Source: Desulfobacula sp. (lineage in GTDB: Bacteria; Desulfobacterota; Desulfobacteria; Desulfobacterales; Desulfobacteraceae). From it: DNA of 48,849 nt. The position numbers and the translations under genes were made by a program. Location: assembly GCA_013792075.1 (NCBI GenBank), contig VMSR01000063.1:1-48849 (forward strand). The letters run 5' to 3'. Shown here one piece after another: positions 42,616 to 48,849 of this stretch (positions are counted from its first letter, which is position 1; the number at the start of each line of letters is the position of its first letter). The notes below the pieces were generated by a model. It saw only the letters and a list, made by a program, of their open reading frames with translations, was not told the DNA's origin and searched no databases.

Positions 42616-44475
42616 CTCTTCCACCAAACTTAAATCCCTGGGAGTAAAAACCTCTGTCCCGTTTCCGAAAGAGATACTGCCATTGGTGTTCACATAAAGC
42701 GCAGTATAAGCCGTACCAAAAAGATTAAGCCCATTGGAAGAAGACCCAGAAAGGATTGATGAGATATCAATTGCCTCGGAATGTTCATCATCGGTCGGGT
42801 CAAGGCTGTTTTCTCCAAACCCGTCCCCCCCAAGATCCTTTGCCAGATAGGTGTATTTACCCACATCAATGGTGACCATGGCCGTGTCCTGCCCTTCACT
42901 TCCGTCATTCACCGTATAGGTAAAGCTGTCTGGTCCGGTATAATCCGAATTGGGGGTATAGGTTATATCCGATCCATTATTGATGACGCTTCCGTGATAG
43001 CCCTGGGTCACGCTTTCTATACTCAGTTCATCTCCTGAATCATTGCTTAGAACATCTATGACCACCTCGGTACCCGGCCGGGTGAATGTGGCATCGTCAT
43101 TTGCCGCAAGCTCGTCGGCCACCGGTGCAATCATAACGGTGACCGTTACCGTGCTTTCTCCTCCATTGCCGTCGCTCACCGTGTAGGTAAAGGTGTCCTC
43201 ACCATTCACATCGGCATCAGGGGTATAGGTGACGGTATGGGTGCTGAACGTAACACTTCCCATGCTGCCGTTGGTTGCATCCACTATGGTAAGGGTGTTC
43301 CCATCCCCGTCCGTATCATTGGCCAGTACATCTATGGTCACCGGCGTATCTTCCGGCGTTTCGGCAGAATCTTCTACCGCTACCGGCGCCTGGTTGGGCG
43401 GGGCTGTTCCGCCGCCGGTCGGCGGCTGGGGTGGCTGCGGCTGAGGGTCTGCCGGTGGGTCTGCCGGTGGGTCTGCCGGCTGGGGTGGCTGCGGCTGAGG
43501 GTCTGCCGGTGGGTCTGCCGGTGGGTCTGCTGGGGGATCTGCTGGGGGATCTGGCGGTGGGTCTGCCGGGGGGTCTGGTTGCGGATCCGGGGTGTTGGTG
43601 GTTGTGGCGACAGGTTTGGACCCAAAATCTCCCTGCCCCCTTGGGGCCTGGGTATTCGCGGCATAAAAAACCGGGGCAGCCGTGGGACCCGCCACCGAAA
43701 GGACACCTAGAACGGCAAGCTTCCCTGACAAAAGCTGGTCCTCCGGAGATTCATAGGCTTCGGGCTCCTGGGGTGGCGTTTCACCACCTTCACCACCTTC
43801 ACCACCTTCACCACCTTCACCACCTTCACCGCCCTCACCCGCTTCTCCGCCTTCTCCAGGAACTCCCTGATTTTGTCCATCCATACTGCTGGGTGCCATC
43901 TGATGATATTGTAGTAACTCTGATTTGGTCATGTCTCTGGGCGGTTGAATGGGCGTGTCCTTAAACATGTCAAATATTTTCCCGGACACACTGATAAACT
44001 GGATATTGCCCTGGGAATCCTGAACAACCAGGACATGTCCCTCGCCAATGGACTCAACCCCATGCTGCTCGGCCAGTTCCCCGACTGTGTGCACCGTGGC
44101 CGTTCCCCGTATACCGATCAGGGCCATGGGGGATTGCAGTTTAAAATTATCCGGATTTTGTTTGGCGATTTCGCCGGTTACCGACCGGAAAACCCCCTTG
44201 GTCATCTCCAGCAAAAGGTCTGAACCAGAAGCATCCCCAGGCGTATAAACATAGGAATTGATGGTTGCCTGGCTGTTCTCTCCCTGGGAAAAAGAAGTGT
44301 TGTCTATAAAATTTATTTCCATTTGGCTGGCCTGGTGTGTAACCAGGGTATCGCCCTGAAAGATATCGCTGCCAATGGAAAGATCCCGGGTCCCTGATTC
44401 CGAAACTGCCTGGGCCTGGCCGGTAAGATTGCCCACCACCCCGACGGGGTTTTGAGAAATTGTATTATCTGCCAT
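42613..44475 (-). CDS. RTX adhesin, N-terminal half (FecR-like, cadherin-like, NIDO start)
   Basis: 620 aa, no Sec signal, as expected for type I export. The N-terminus contains a FecR-like domain (about 30-175; SIGSDIFQGDTLVTH, IGIRGTATVHTVGE) like those in large surface adhesins and retention modules. A Gly/Glu repeat follows (about 205-232), then a Pro/Asp-rich repeat (about 285-355). Two cadherin/CshA-type domains follow (VTIDVLANDTDGDGNTLTIV; VIDVLSNDSGDELSIES). It ends in the first part of a NIDO domain and stops at TGA 42613. AAGGA lies upstream of ATG 44475, and a sigma-54-like promoter precedes it. With the downstream half it forms one adhesin frame. Confidence 0.87.
   Translation of the reverse strand: MADNTISQNPVGVVGNLTGQAQAVSESGTRDLSIGSDIFQGDTLVTHQASQMEINFIDNTSFSQGENSQATINSYVYTPGDASGSDLLLEMTKGVFRSVTGEIAKQNPDNFKLQSPMALIGIRGTATVHTVGELAEQHGVESIGEGHVLVVQDSQGNIQFISVSGKIFDMFKDTPIQPPRDMTKSELLQYHQMAPSSMDGQNQGVPGEGGEAGEGGEGGEGGEGGEGGEGGETPPQEPEAYESPEDQLLSGKLAVLGVLSVAGPTAAPVFYAANTQAPRGQGDFGSKPVATTTNTPDPQPDPPADPPPDPPADPPADPPADPPADPQPQPPQPADPPADPPADPQPQPPQPPTGGGTAPPNQAPVAVEDSAETPEDTPVTIDVLANDTDGDGNTLTIVDATNGSMGSVTFSTHTVTYTPDADVNGEDTFTYTVSDGNGGESTVTVTVMIAPVADELAANDDATFTRPGTEVVIDVLSNDSGDELSIESVTQGYHGSVINNGSDITYTPNSDYTGPDSFTYTVNDGSEGQDTAMVTIDVGKYTYLAKDLGGDGFGENSLDPTDDEHSEAIDISSILSGSSSNGLNLFGTAYTALYVNTNGSISFGNGTEVFTPRDLSLVEE
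43424..43580 (-). repeat. Pro/Asp-coding tandem repeats with a 54-bp duplicated unit
   Basis: A 54-bp block (43424-43477) is repeated directly at 43478-43531, followed by further 12-bp variants. All periods are multiples of three, so copy-number change would lengthen or shorten the Pro-rich stalk without changing frame. Confidence 0.85.
43782..43826 (-). repeat. 9-bp minisatellite encoding Gly-Gly-Glu repeats
   Basis: Five adjacent copies of CACCACCTT (plus strand) plus degenerate neighbours encode the GEGGEGG linker of the adhesin. Confidence 0.85.
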
Positions 44476-44570
44476 TTTTTGTCCTTAACCTTTTTGGGCT
44501 GATTTGCCTTAACCCCAGCCACAATCCTTAATTTAATGCTGCCACTGATCTGGAATACCAAATTTAGTAC

Positions 44571-44586
44571 GCAAAAAACATGCCAG
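44571..44586 (-). promoter_or_regulatory. Sigma-54-type (-24/-12) promoter of the RTX adhesin
   Basis: The minus strand reads CTGGCATGTTTTTTGCG, matching TGGCAC-N5-TTGC with the canonical ten bases between GG (44584-44583) and GC (44572-44571). The expected start site is near 44559, giving an 84-base leader before ATG 44475. No enhancer-binding protein gene is in the window. Confidence 0.65.
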
Positions 44587-44757
44587 AAGACCAAAAGTTC
44601 TGACAATCCAATTCTACCCAGTCTTCTTCCGCTTTTGTCCGGGTATTGTTGCTTCAGTCATTCTCTTCAGCCGGCTGGTTTGTTACTTTTTTTTCTTATT
44701 AATTGGGAACTTTTTTTATATTTACTTCCCATTTTTTCTATTTTTAGAACCTTTTGT

Positions 44758-46077
44758 TTAAGAAATTGCAAAAAAATTATGATGAATATTTTTTTTATGC
44801 CTCCAATTTTTTATCCAATGGACATGCATCTCCTTTGAAACATTTTTAAGCTTCCAGCTTCCAATACACTCTGCGTCACAATCGTTTGCAACCTGACCAT
44901 AGGTATCCTGGCTCACATATACTTTAGAATTGTCAGACAAGGCACCGATTCTGGAAGCCAGAACGGTAACAAGACCAGAGGCGGTATAGGTCCACCGTTC
45001 CCCCACAGAACTTTTCATCCGGGTTGTCCCCACATACCCCTGGCCCGAACTGATGCCAATATGAAGGGTCACCTCCCCCCAGGGGTAATCAAACAATTGA
45101 TTCATCCGCTTGTTTTCCTTTGCGATTTCAAGCCCTGCTCTTACCGCTTGCCTTTCATGGTTTGCCACAGTATCGCTTTTAAATATCACCATCACCCCGT
45201 CTCCGGATGTTTCATTGACTTCTCCGCCATATTTTTGCACACAGCTCAGATAGGATGAAAAATGATTCTCAATCATATGGTTGACCAGCTCCTGGTCATA
45301 TGCTTCTGTTATACGGGAAAACCCGGCCACATCGACAAACAGGACCGATACCTCCATGGGAATCTTGGCCTTGTCCAATTTCTCCGGTGCCTGCTCGGCC
45401 AGCTGGGCAACACTTGGGGGAACAAATTTCGTCAACTGGTCTTTGAGTTTTTTTAATGATTCGTTGAGGATAATGGCTTTTTTCAGATCTTCTGCATATA
45501 TTTTTACATCACGATATAATTTTGCATTTTCCAATGCAATGGCCACATAGTCAGAAATTGCATTTAAAAATGCCTCATCTGCCTTTGAAAATTTTCCTGA
45601 AAGACTGTTGAGGACCTGCAACACTCCGATACACTCATTCCCCCTGTTCATTAACGGAATGGCAAGAATATTTTTTGTCAGAAATCCAGATGCAGCATCA
45701 ATCGACTGATTGAATCGCGGATCAGAATATGCGTGATTGCTCAACACGGTTTTCTGATTCTGAAACACCCAGCCGGCAATCCCTTTGTCCGCAGCCATGC
45801 GAATTTCATTTTTCCCCATGCCCGTGGCCACAAAAGACCAAAGCGCATCTGTTTTTTCATCAAATAAAAAAACCGTGCTCCTTTCCGTCTTCATGATCTG
45901 GTTTGTTTTTTCATTGATCAATAAAAAAAGATCGTTCAGACAGATCTCAGATGTTATTGTCTTGCCAAGGACAAAAAGTGCCTTGAAACGATCCATATGC
46001 CACCGGGCCTGCAAATCTTCACGACGTCTTACAACAGCGCGATTTTTCTGTTTTTTATCTTTTGAATCCATGGTCAT
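44758..46077 (-). CDS. GAF-domain class III cyclase with atypical catalytic residues
   Basis: A 439-aa soluble protein. An N-terminal GAF domain (about 50-195; TVFLFDEKTDALWSF, IAGWVFQNQKTVLSNHAYSD, IPLMNRGNECIGVLQV) precedes a class III cyclase domain (about 240-420). The metal Asp are present (FVDVAGF near 247, SGDGVMVIF). The base-selecting position is Glu (NETSGD) and the usual catalytic Asn is Val (GLVTVLASRIG), while the Arg is kept. Activity is therefore doubtful; it may act as a binding or pseudo-cyclase sensor. It is upstream of the RTX gene on the same strand, with 282 bases between, and divergent from the next cyclase. The start has no strong ribosome site. Confidence 0.78.
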   Translation of the reverse strand: MTMDSKDKKQKNRAVVRRREDLQARWHMDRFKALFVLGKTITSEICLNDLFLLINEKTNQIMKTERSTVFLFDEKTDALWSFVATGMGKNEIRMAADKGIAGWVFQNQKTVLSNHAYSDPRFNQSIDAASGFLTKNILAIPLMNRGNECIGVLQVLNSLSGKFSKADEAFLNAISDYVAIALENAKLYRDVKIYAEDLKKAIILNESLKKLKDQLTKFVPPSVAQLAEQAPEKLDKAKIPMEVSVLFVDVAGFSRITEAYDQELVNHMIENHFSSYLSCVQKYGGEVNETSGDGVMVIFKSDTVANHERQAVRAGLEIAKENKRMNQLFDYPWGEVTLHIGISSGQGYVGTTRMKSSVGERWTYTASGLVTVLASRIGALSDNSKVYVSQDTYGQVANDCDAECIGSWKLKNVSKEMHVHWIKNWRHKKNIHHNFFAIS

Positions 46078-46483
46078 AGGTGCGGCCCTTCATGTCTTGC
46101 TTAAAAGAAGGTTGTTGTGCCCGGCCGGGCATCATTCTTCCTGTTGGCCGGAAGCGAAACATTCACCTTTTTAACGTCAATAACGATTGGATACGTTCTA
46201 GAAAAAGAAGGGCTGTCAGAATTCCGGGATCAATGAAGCGCTGAATACTATATATAAAGTATGGAAAAAAAAATCAATCAGGGAAAACCTGATTTTTCTG
46301 AATCCCCTTTTTTTTGTCATCACCAGCACAAAGAATTAGGATATCTTTCTTTCAGGCTTGTAAGGAAGGAACAAATATCATAAAACATAATCTTAAATTA
46401 TAACAAAGCCCGACAGCGTCTGTGGACAGAGAACCCCGCGTTTGTAGGATTTGTGACCATATTGAGGATAAAAAACAAACCAA
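46078..46483. other. Divergent cyclase intergenic region with orphan hairpin
   Basis: 406 bases between two divergently read cyclases, AT-rich, with no convincing gene. It contains a terminator-like hairpin at 46276-46297 (AATCAGG/CCTGATT, loop GAAAA, then TTTT), which is not downstream of any annotated gene. It may end a small RNA. Confidence 0.5.
46276..46297 (+). terminator. Orphan terminator-like hairpin
   Basis: AATCAGG (46276-46282) pairs with CCTGATT (46288-46294), loop GAAAA, followed by T residues; preceded by an A run, so it could also work on the minus strand. No gene ends here. Confidence 0.5.
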
Positions 46484-47902
46484 ATGATAAAGAAAAAAAA
46501 CGGGGTCAGGGAAATTCTGTTAAGGGGTGTATTCTGGCGGATTCTCTTTATAGAGGCGGTTCTGCTTGTTTATTCCCTTTTCTACAGGTGGTTCACCGAG
46601 GATGCAGGTCCGACAGATCTGTTCTGGTATGCCATCCGAATTATCCTTCTTGTGGGAATCATTATTCTTTTTATGATGGTCACCCTGAAAAAATTTCTCA
46701 CGGACAAGATAATTAGCCCACTTGAATCACTGGCCGCTGCCAACAAAGAGATTCAGAAAGATTACTCCAAAGCAGGCCAAATAGACCTGCCGGATGATTC
46801 CCCGGATGAAATCAGAACCATTGTCACCTCAAGAGCAGCCATGCTCAAACAGATCATAACGGTTTCCGAGGAACGCCTGCACCTGGTCAGCTTTATAAAA
46901 GAAACATTTGGGCGCTACCTTTCCCAAACAGTGGTGGAAGAAATTCTTACCTCTCCCGGAGGACACAAGCTCGGGGGAACCCGAAAAGTGGTGACAATTC
47001 TGATGTCGGACCTAAGAGGATTTACCAGTCTTTCAGAGACCCGGGATCCTGAAGAAATGGTCCAACTGCTCAACCGCTATCTGGAAAAGATGTCCAGAAT
47101 CATCCTTAAATACGACGGCATAATTGATGAAATCATCGGAGATGCTATTCTTGCAGTATTCGGCGCCCCAAAAAGCCATGGCAATGACCCGGAAAGAGCC
47201 ATTGCATGTGCCATTGAAATGCAAAACTGCCTGGAGATCTTAAACAAAGAGGTGATTGCATCGGGATACCCGGCCCTTGAAATGGGCATCGGCATTAATA
47301 CCGGCAACGTCATTGTCGGAAATATCGGTTCAGAGCTCAGGATGAAATACGGCATCGTAGGGGATGCCGTAAACAGGGCATCCCGCATAGAATCCAACAG
47401 CATCGGCGGCCAGGTGCTCATTGGACAATCCACCTACAACCTGGTCACGGACAAGGTAACGGCCATGCCGCCCCAGCACATTATGATGAAAGGCATAAAA
47501 AAGCCATTGGTTTTTTATTCTGTTTCCGCCATCAAGACAACAGATTTCAGCGTTACACTCAAGGCATCCATCCATCCGGACACCCAATTTGCCATTAAGA
47601 TTCCCTTTCAATGCTGGACCATCCATGAGAAACGCATAAGCCCCATTCCCATACTCGGTGAAACCATTGCAATGGATGAAGGCAGCATTTATGCGGCAAC
47701 CCGTTTACCCATTGCCCTGTTCACAGACATTAAACTTAAATTTGATTTTTGTATTAATGCCCATTGTTTTGATGACATGTATGCAAAAAGCATTTCCACT
47801 GAAGTAAAACAAGGCCACTCCGCGACCCGGTTCAGCATCACTTCCATGGATGAAAAGGATCGGAATATCATCAAAAAATGGATGAAAGAAGCTTTAACAT
47901 GA
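46484..47902 (+). CDS. HAMP/class III cyclase with PilZ-like C-terminus
   Basis: A 472-aa inner-membrane cyclase. Two helices (about 15-33 and 47-66) with only a short periplasmic loop lead to a HAMP-like linker (DKIISPLESLAAANKEIQ), then a helical connector and a cyclase domain (about 165-345). The metal Asp are in MSDLRGF (near 174) and IGDAILAVF. The base-selecting position is Glu (DEIIGD), a guanylate-cyclase-like change. Asn and Arg are kept (DAVNRASRIES). The last 110 residues resemble a PilZ domain (FSITSMDEKDRNIIKKWM), which elsewhere binds cyclic di-GMP; the key RxxxR motif is not obvious. GAGGATAA lies 12 bases upstream. A terminator follows directly. Confidence 0.8.
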   Translation: MIKKKNGVREILLRGVFWRILFIEAVLLVYSLFYRWFTEDAGPTDLFWYAIRIILLVGIIILFMMVTLKKFLTDKIISPLESLAAANKEIQKDYSKAGQIDLPDDSPDEIRTIVTSRAAMLKQIITVSEERLHLVSFIKETFGRYLSQTVVEEILTSPGGHKLGGTRKVVTILMSDLRGFTSLSETRDPEEMVQLLNRYLEKMSRIILKYDGIIDEIIGDAILAVFGAPKSHGNDPERAIACAIEMQNCLEILNKEVIASGYPALEMGIGINTGNVIVGNIGSELRMKYGIVGDAVNRASRIESNSIGGQVLIGQSTYNLVTDKVTAMPPQHIMMKGIKKPLVFYSVSAIKTTDFSVTLKASIHPDTQFAIKIPFQCWTIHEKRISPIPILGETIAMDEGSIYAATRLPIALFTDIKLKFDFCINAHCFDDMYAKSISTEVKQGHSATRFSITSMDEKDRNIIKKWMKEALT

Positions 47903-47929
47903 AGGAAGGGCTCCGGCGCCTTCCTTTTT
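47902..47929 (+). terminator. Terminator of the HAMP cyclase gene
   Basis: AAGGAAGG (47902-47909) pairs with CCTTCCTT (47919-47926) around a 9-base loop and runs into a T tract. It begins at the last base of the stop codon. Confidence 0.85.
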
Positions 47930-48030
47930 CTCCTTGACAAAAAAGACAAATTGTCATTGGATGAATTTACTCATTTTTTCTTTAACAAAGATTATTGACC
48001 AGATTCATATTCAAAGATAATGGAATTATC

Positions 48031-48849
48031 ATGAATTTTTCATCCTTTTTTAATTCAGGTTTTAATTCAGGTTTTAATTCAAATTATAATTCGGGATATC
48101 CCAGTCGAACGGCCCGGGTATTTTTGGTTTTTCTCTTGATATTGATCTGCATTCCCACTTCCGCCACGGCACAAGAAAAAATAATTACCAACAATTTGGA
48201 GATGACCTTTATCCTTGTTGAGCCAGGCAGTTTTCTGATGGGCAGCCCAAAGACAGAACCTTTTCGGGATGCAGATGAAATTCATGGGACCGTAAAAATC
48301 AAAACAGCCTTTTATCTGCAAGCCACGGAAGTGACCCTGAAACAATGGCGGGCACTCATGGGAAAAGAATGGTTCAAAAAACGAAAAGGGACCGATCATA
48401 TGCCTATCACACAGGTTTCCTATTATGATTGTATCCGATTCATCGACAGGCTGAACGCTCAAAACGCAGGGGTCTACCGTCTCCCAACGGACATGGAATG
48501 GGAATATGCCTGCAGGGCCGGCACAAAAACGGCTTACAGCTGGGGAGATGACATCGATTGTTCCAAGGCCATGTATGGCAATAACCCAAAAAAAGACAAA
48601 GAATGCATCCCTTTTCTAACTGCCATGAAAATTGACATCAACGGCCCTGCGCCGGTCAAAAGTTTTCCCCCAAACCCCTGGGGGTTTTATGATATGCACG
48701 GCAATGTCTGGGAATGGTGTTCCGACAAATATGGCCAATACCAGTCGGGCACAGGCGGGATAAATTACAACCCCGTGGATTCTGATTCCCGTGTCAGGAG
48801 AGGGGGAAGCTGGTATAAACACGGCTATTATCTTCGAAGTGCCAACCGG
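48031..48849 (+). CDS. FGE/SUMF1-family (sulfatase-modifying-factor) protein, cut by window end
   Basis: At least 273 aa, continuing past the edge. An unusual N-terminus of four FNSG-like tetrapeptides precedes a signal-type helix (ARVFLVFLLILICIPTSATA). The formylglycine-generating-enzyme fold follows: FILVEPGSFLMGSP, LPTDMEWEYACRAGT, YSWGDD, DMHGNVWEWCSD and RVRRGGSWY. True sulfatase-activating FGE uses paired Cys near the C-terminus, beyond the window. Many bacterial members are not sulfatase activators; several are effector or c-type-lectin-like proteins. ATG 48031 has GGA nearby; a TTGACC-N17-TAATGG candidate promoter ends within 10 bases of it. Confidence 0.85.
   Translation, partial: MNFSSFFNSGFNSGFNSNYNSGYPSRTARVFLVFLLILICIPTSATAQEKIITNNLEMTFILVEPGSFLMGSPKTEPFRDADEIHGTVKIKTAFYLQATEVTLKQWRALMGKEWFKKRKGTDHMPITQVSYYDCIRFIDRLNAQNAGVYRLPTDMEWEYACRAGTKTAYSWGDDIDCSKAMYGNNPKKDKECIPFLTAMKIDINGPAPVKSFPPNPWGFYDMHGNVWEWCSDKYGQYQSGTGGINYNPVDSDSRVRRGGSWYKHGYYLRSANR
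48049..48096 (+). repeat. 12-bp tandem repeat encoding FNSG units
   Basis: TTTAATTCAGGT occurs at 48049-48060 and 48061-48072, with diverged copies at 48073-48084 and 48085-48096. It encodes the four Phe/Tyr-Asn-Ser units before the signal peptide; copy-number change would stay in frame. Confidence 0.8.

Noticed and set aside
41007-42633. Long plus-strand open frames opposite the RTX array
   Set aside because: They arise from the repetitive RTX codons read backwards and encode His/Arg-rich nonsense.
42613-42650. Selenocysteine at the adhesin TGA
   Set aside because: The position lies in a NIDO domain with no redox role, and no convincing SECIS hairpin follows the codon.
43424-43826. CRISPR array
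   Set aside because: Repeats are short, direct, without spacers, and are codons of a protein.

Overview
The window looks like chromosome from a sulfate-reducing deltaproteobacterium of the Desulfobacteraceae type (Desulfobacter/Desulfobacula-like). The main evidence is a complete dsrMKJOP operon in its canonical order (15394-20439), which encodes the membrane complex linking the quinone pool to dissimilatory sulfite reduction. The genus is inferred; no 16S rRNA gene is present.

Layout. (1) 260-4353: three tandem paralogous outer-membrane porins on the minus strand. Each has its own TTGACA-N17 promoter, a conserved hairpin leader and its own terminator. (2) 4377-6002: an exported FlgO/FG-GAP-type protein. 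(3) 6200-12944: a minus-strand housekeeping run, read in the order acidic protein, argS, SPOR-domain protein (frameshifted), gatC, gatA, a 60-aa protein, mutL. (4) 13080-13269: tRNA-Ser(TGA) and tRNA-Ser(GCT) sharing a promoter and terminator. (5) 13383-14567: a GAF/class III cyclase, divergent from an RsbRD_N-like gene that leads into dsrMKJOP. (6) 20563-22239: an orphan radical SAM-like protein, convergent with a minus-strand operon (28674-22229) of an ATP-grasp enzyme plus a five-gene peptide/nickel-type ABC importer. (7) 28881-32625: a radical SAM protein with an unusual CX4CX2C motif, followed by a large GAF protein. (8) 32642-47902: a secretion and signalling island. It holds a CHASE2 cyclase, a TolC/ABC/HlyD type I secretion system, a glycosyltransferase, a large FecR/cadherin/NIDO/RTX surface protein read from a sigma-54-like promoter, and two further cyclases. 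(9) 48031 to the edge: a sulfatase-modifying-factor (FGE) family protein, cut by the window end.

How the genes fit together. The dsr operon is the energy-metabolism core. The 35-45 kb island probably makes, modifies and exports one giant calcium-binding adhesin, under nucleotide-second-messenger control suggested by three cyclases inside or beside it. A fourth cyclase sits upstream of dsr.

Three coding sequences appear interrupted relative to their families: the SPOR protein (an A9 run), oppB (a one-base shift near its 3' end) and the RTX adhesin (an in-frame TGA inside its NIDO domain). They may be sequence errors, real mutations or, for the A9 run, slippage. The strongest candidates for new biology are the split adhesin with its sigma-54 promoter and cyclases, the shared porin leader RNA, and the two unusual radical SAM proteins.
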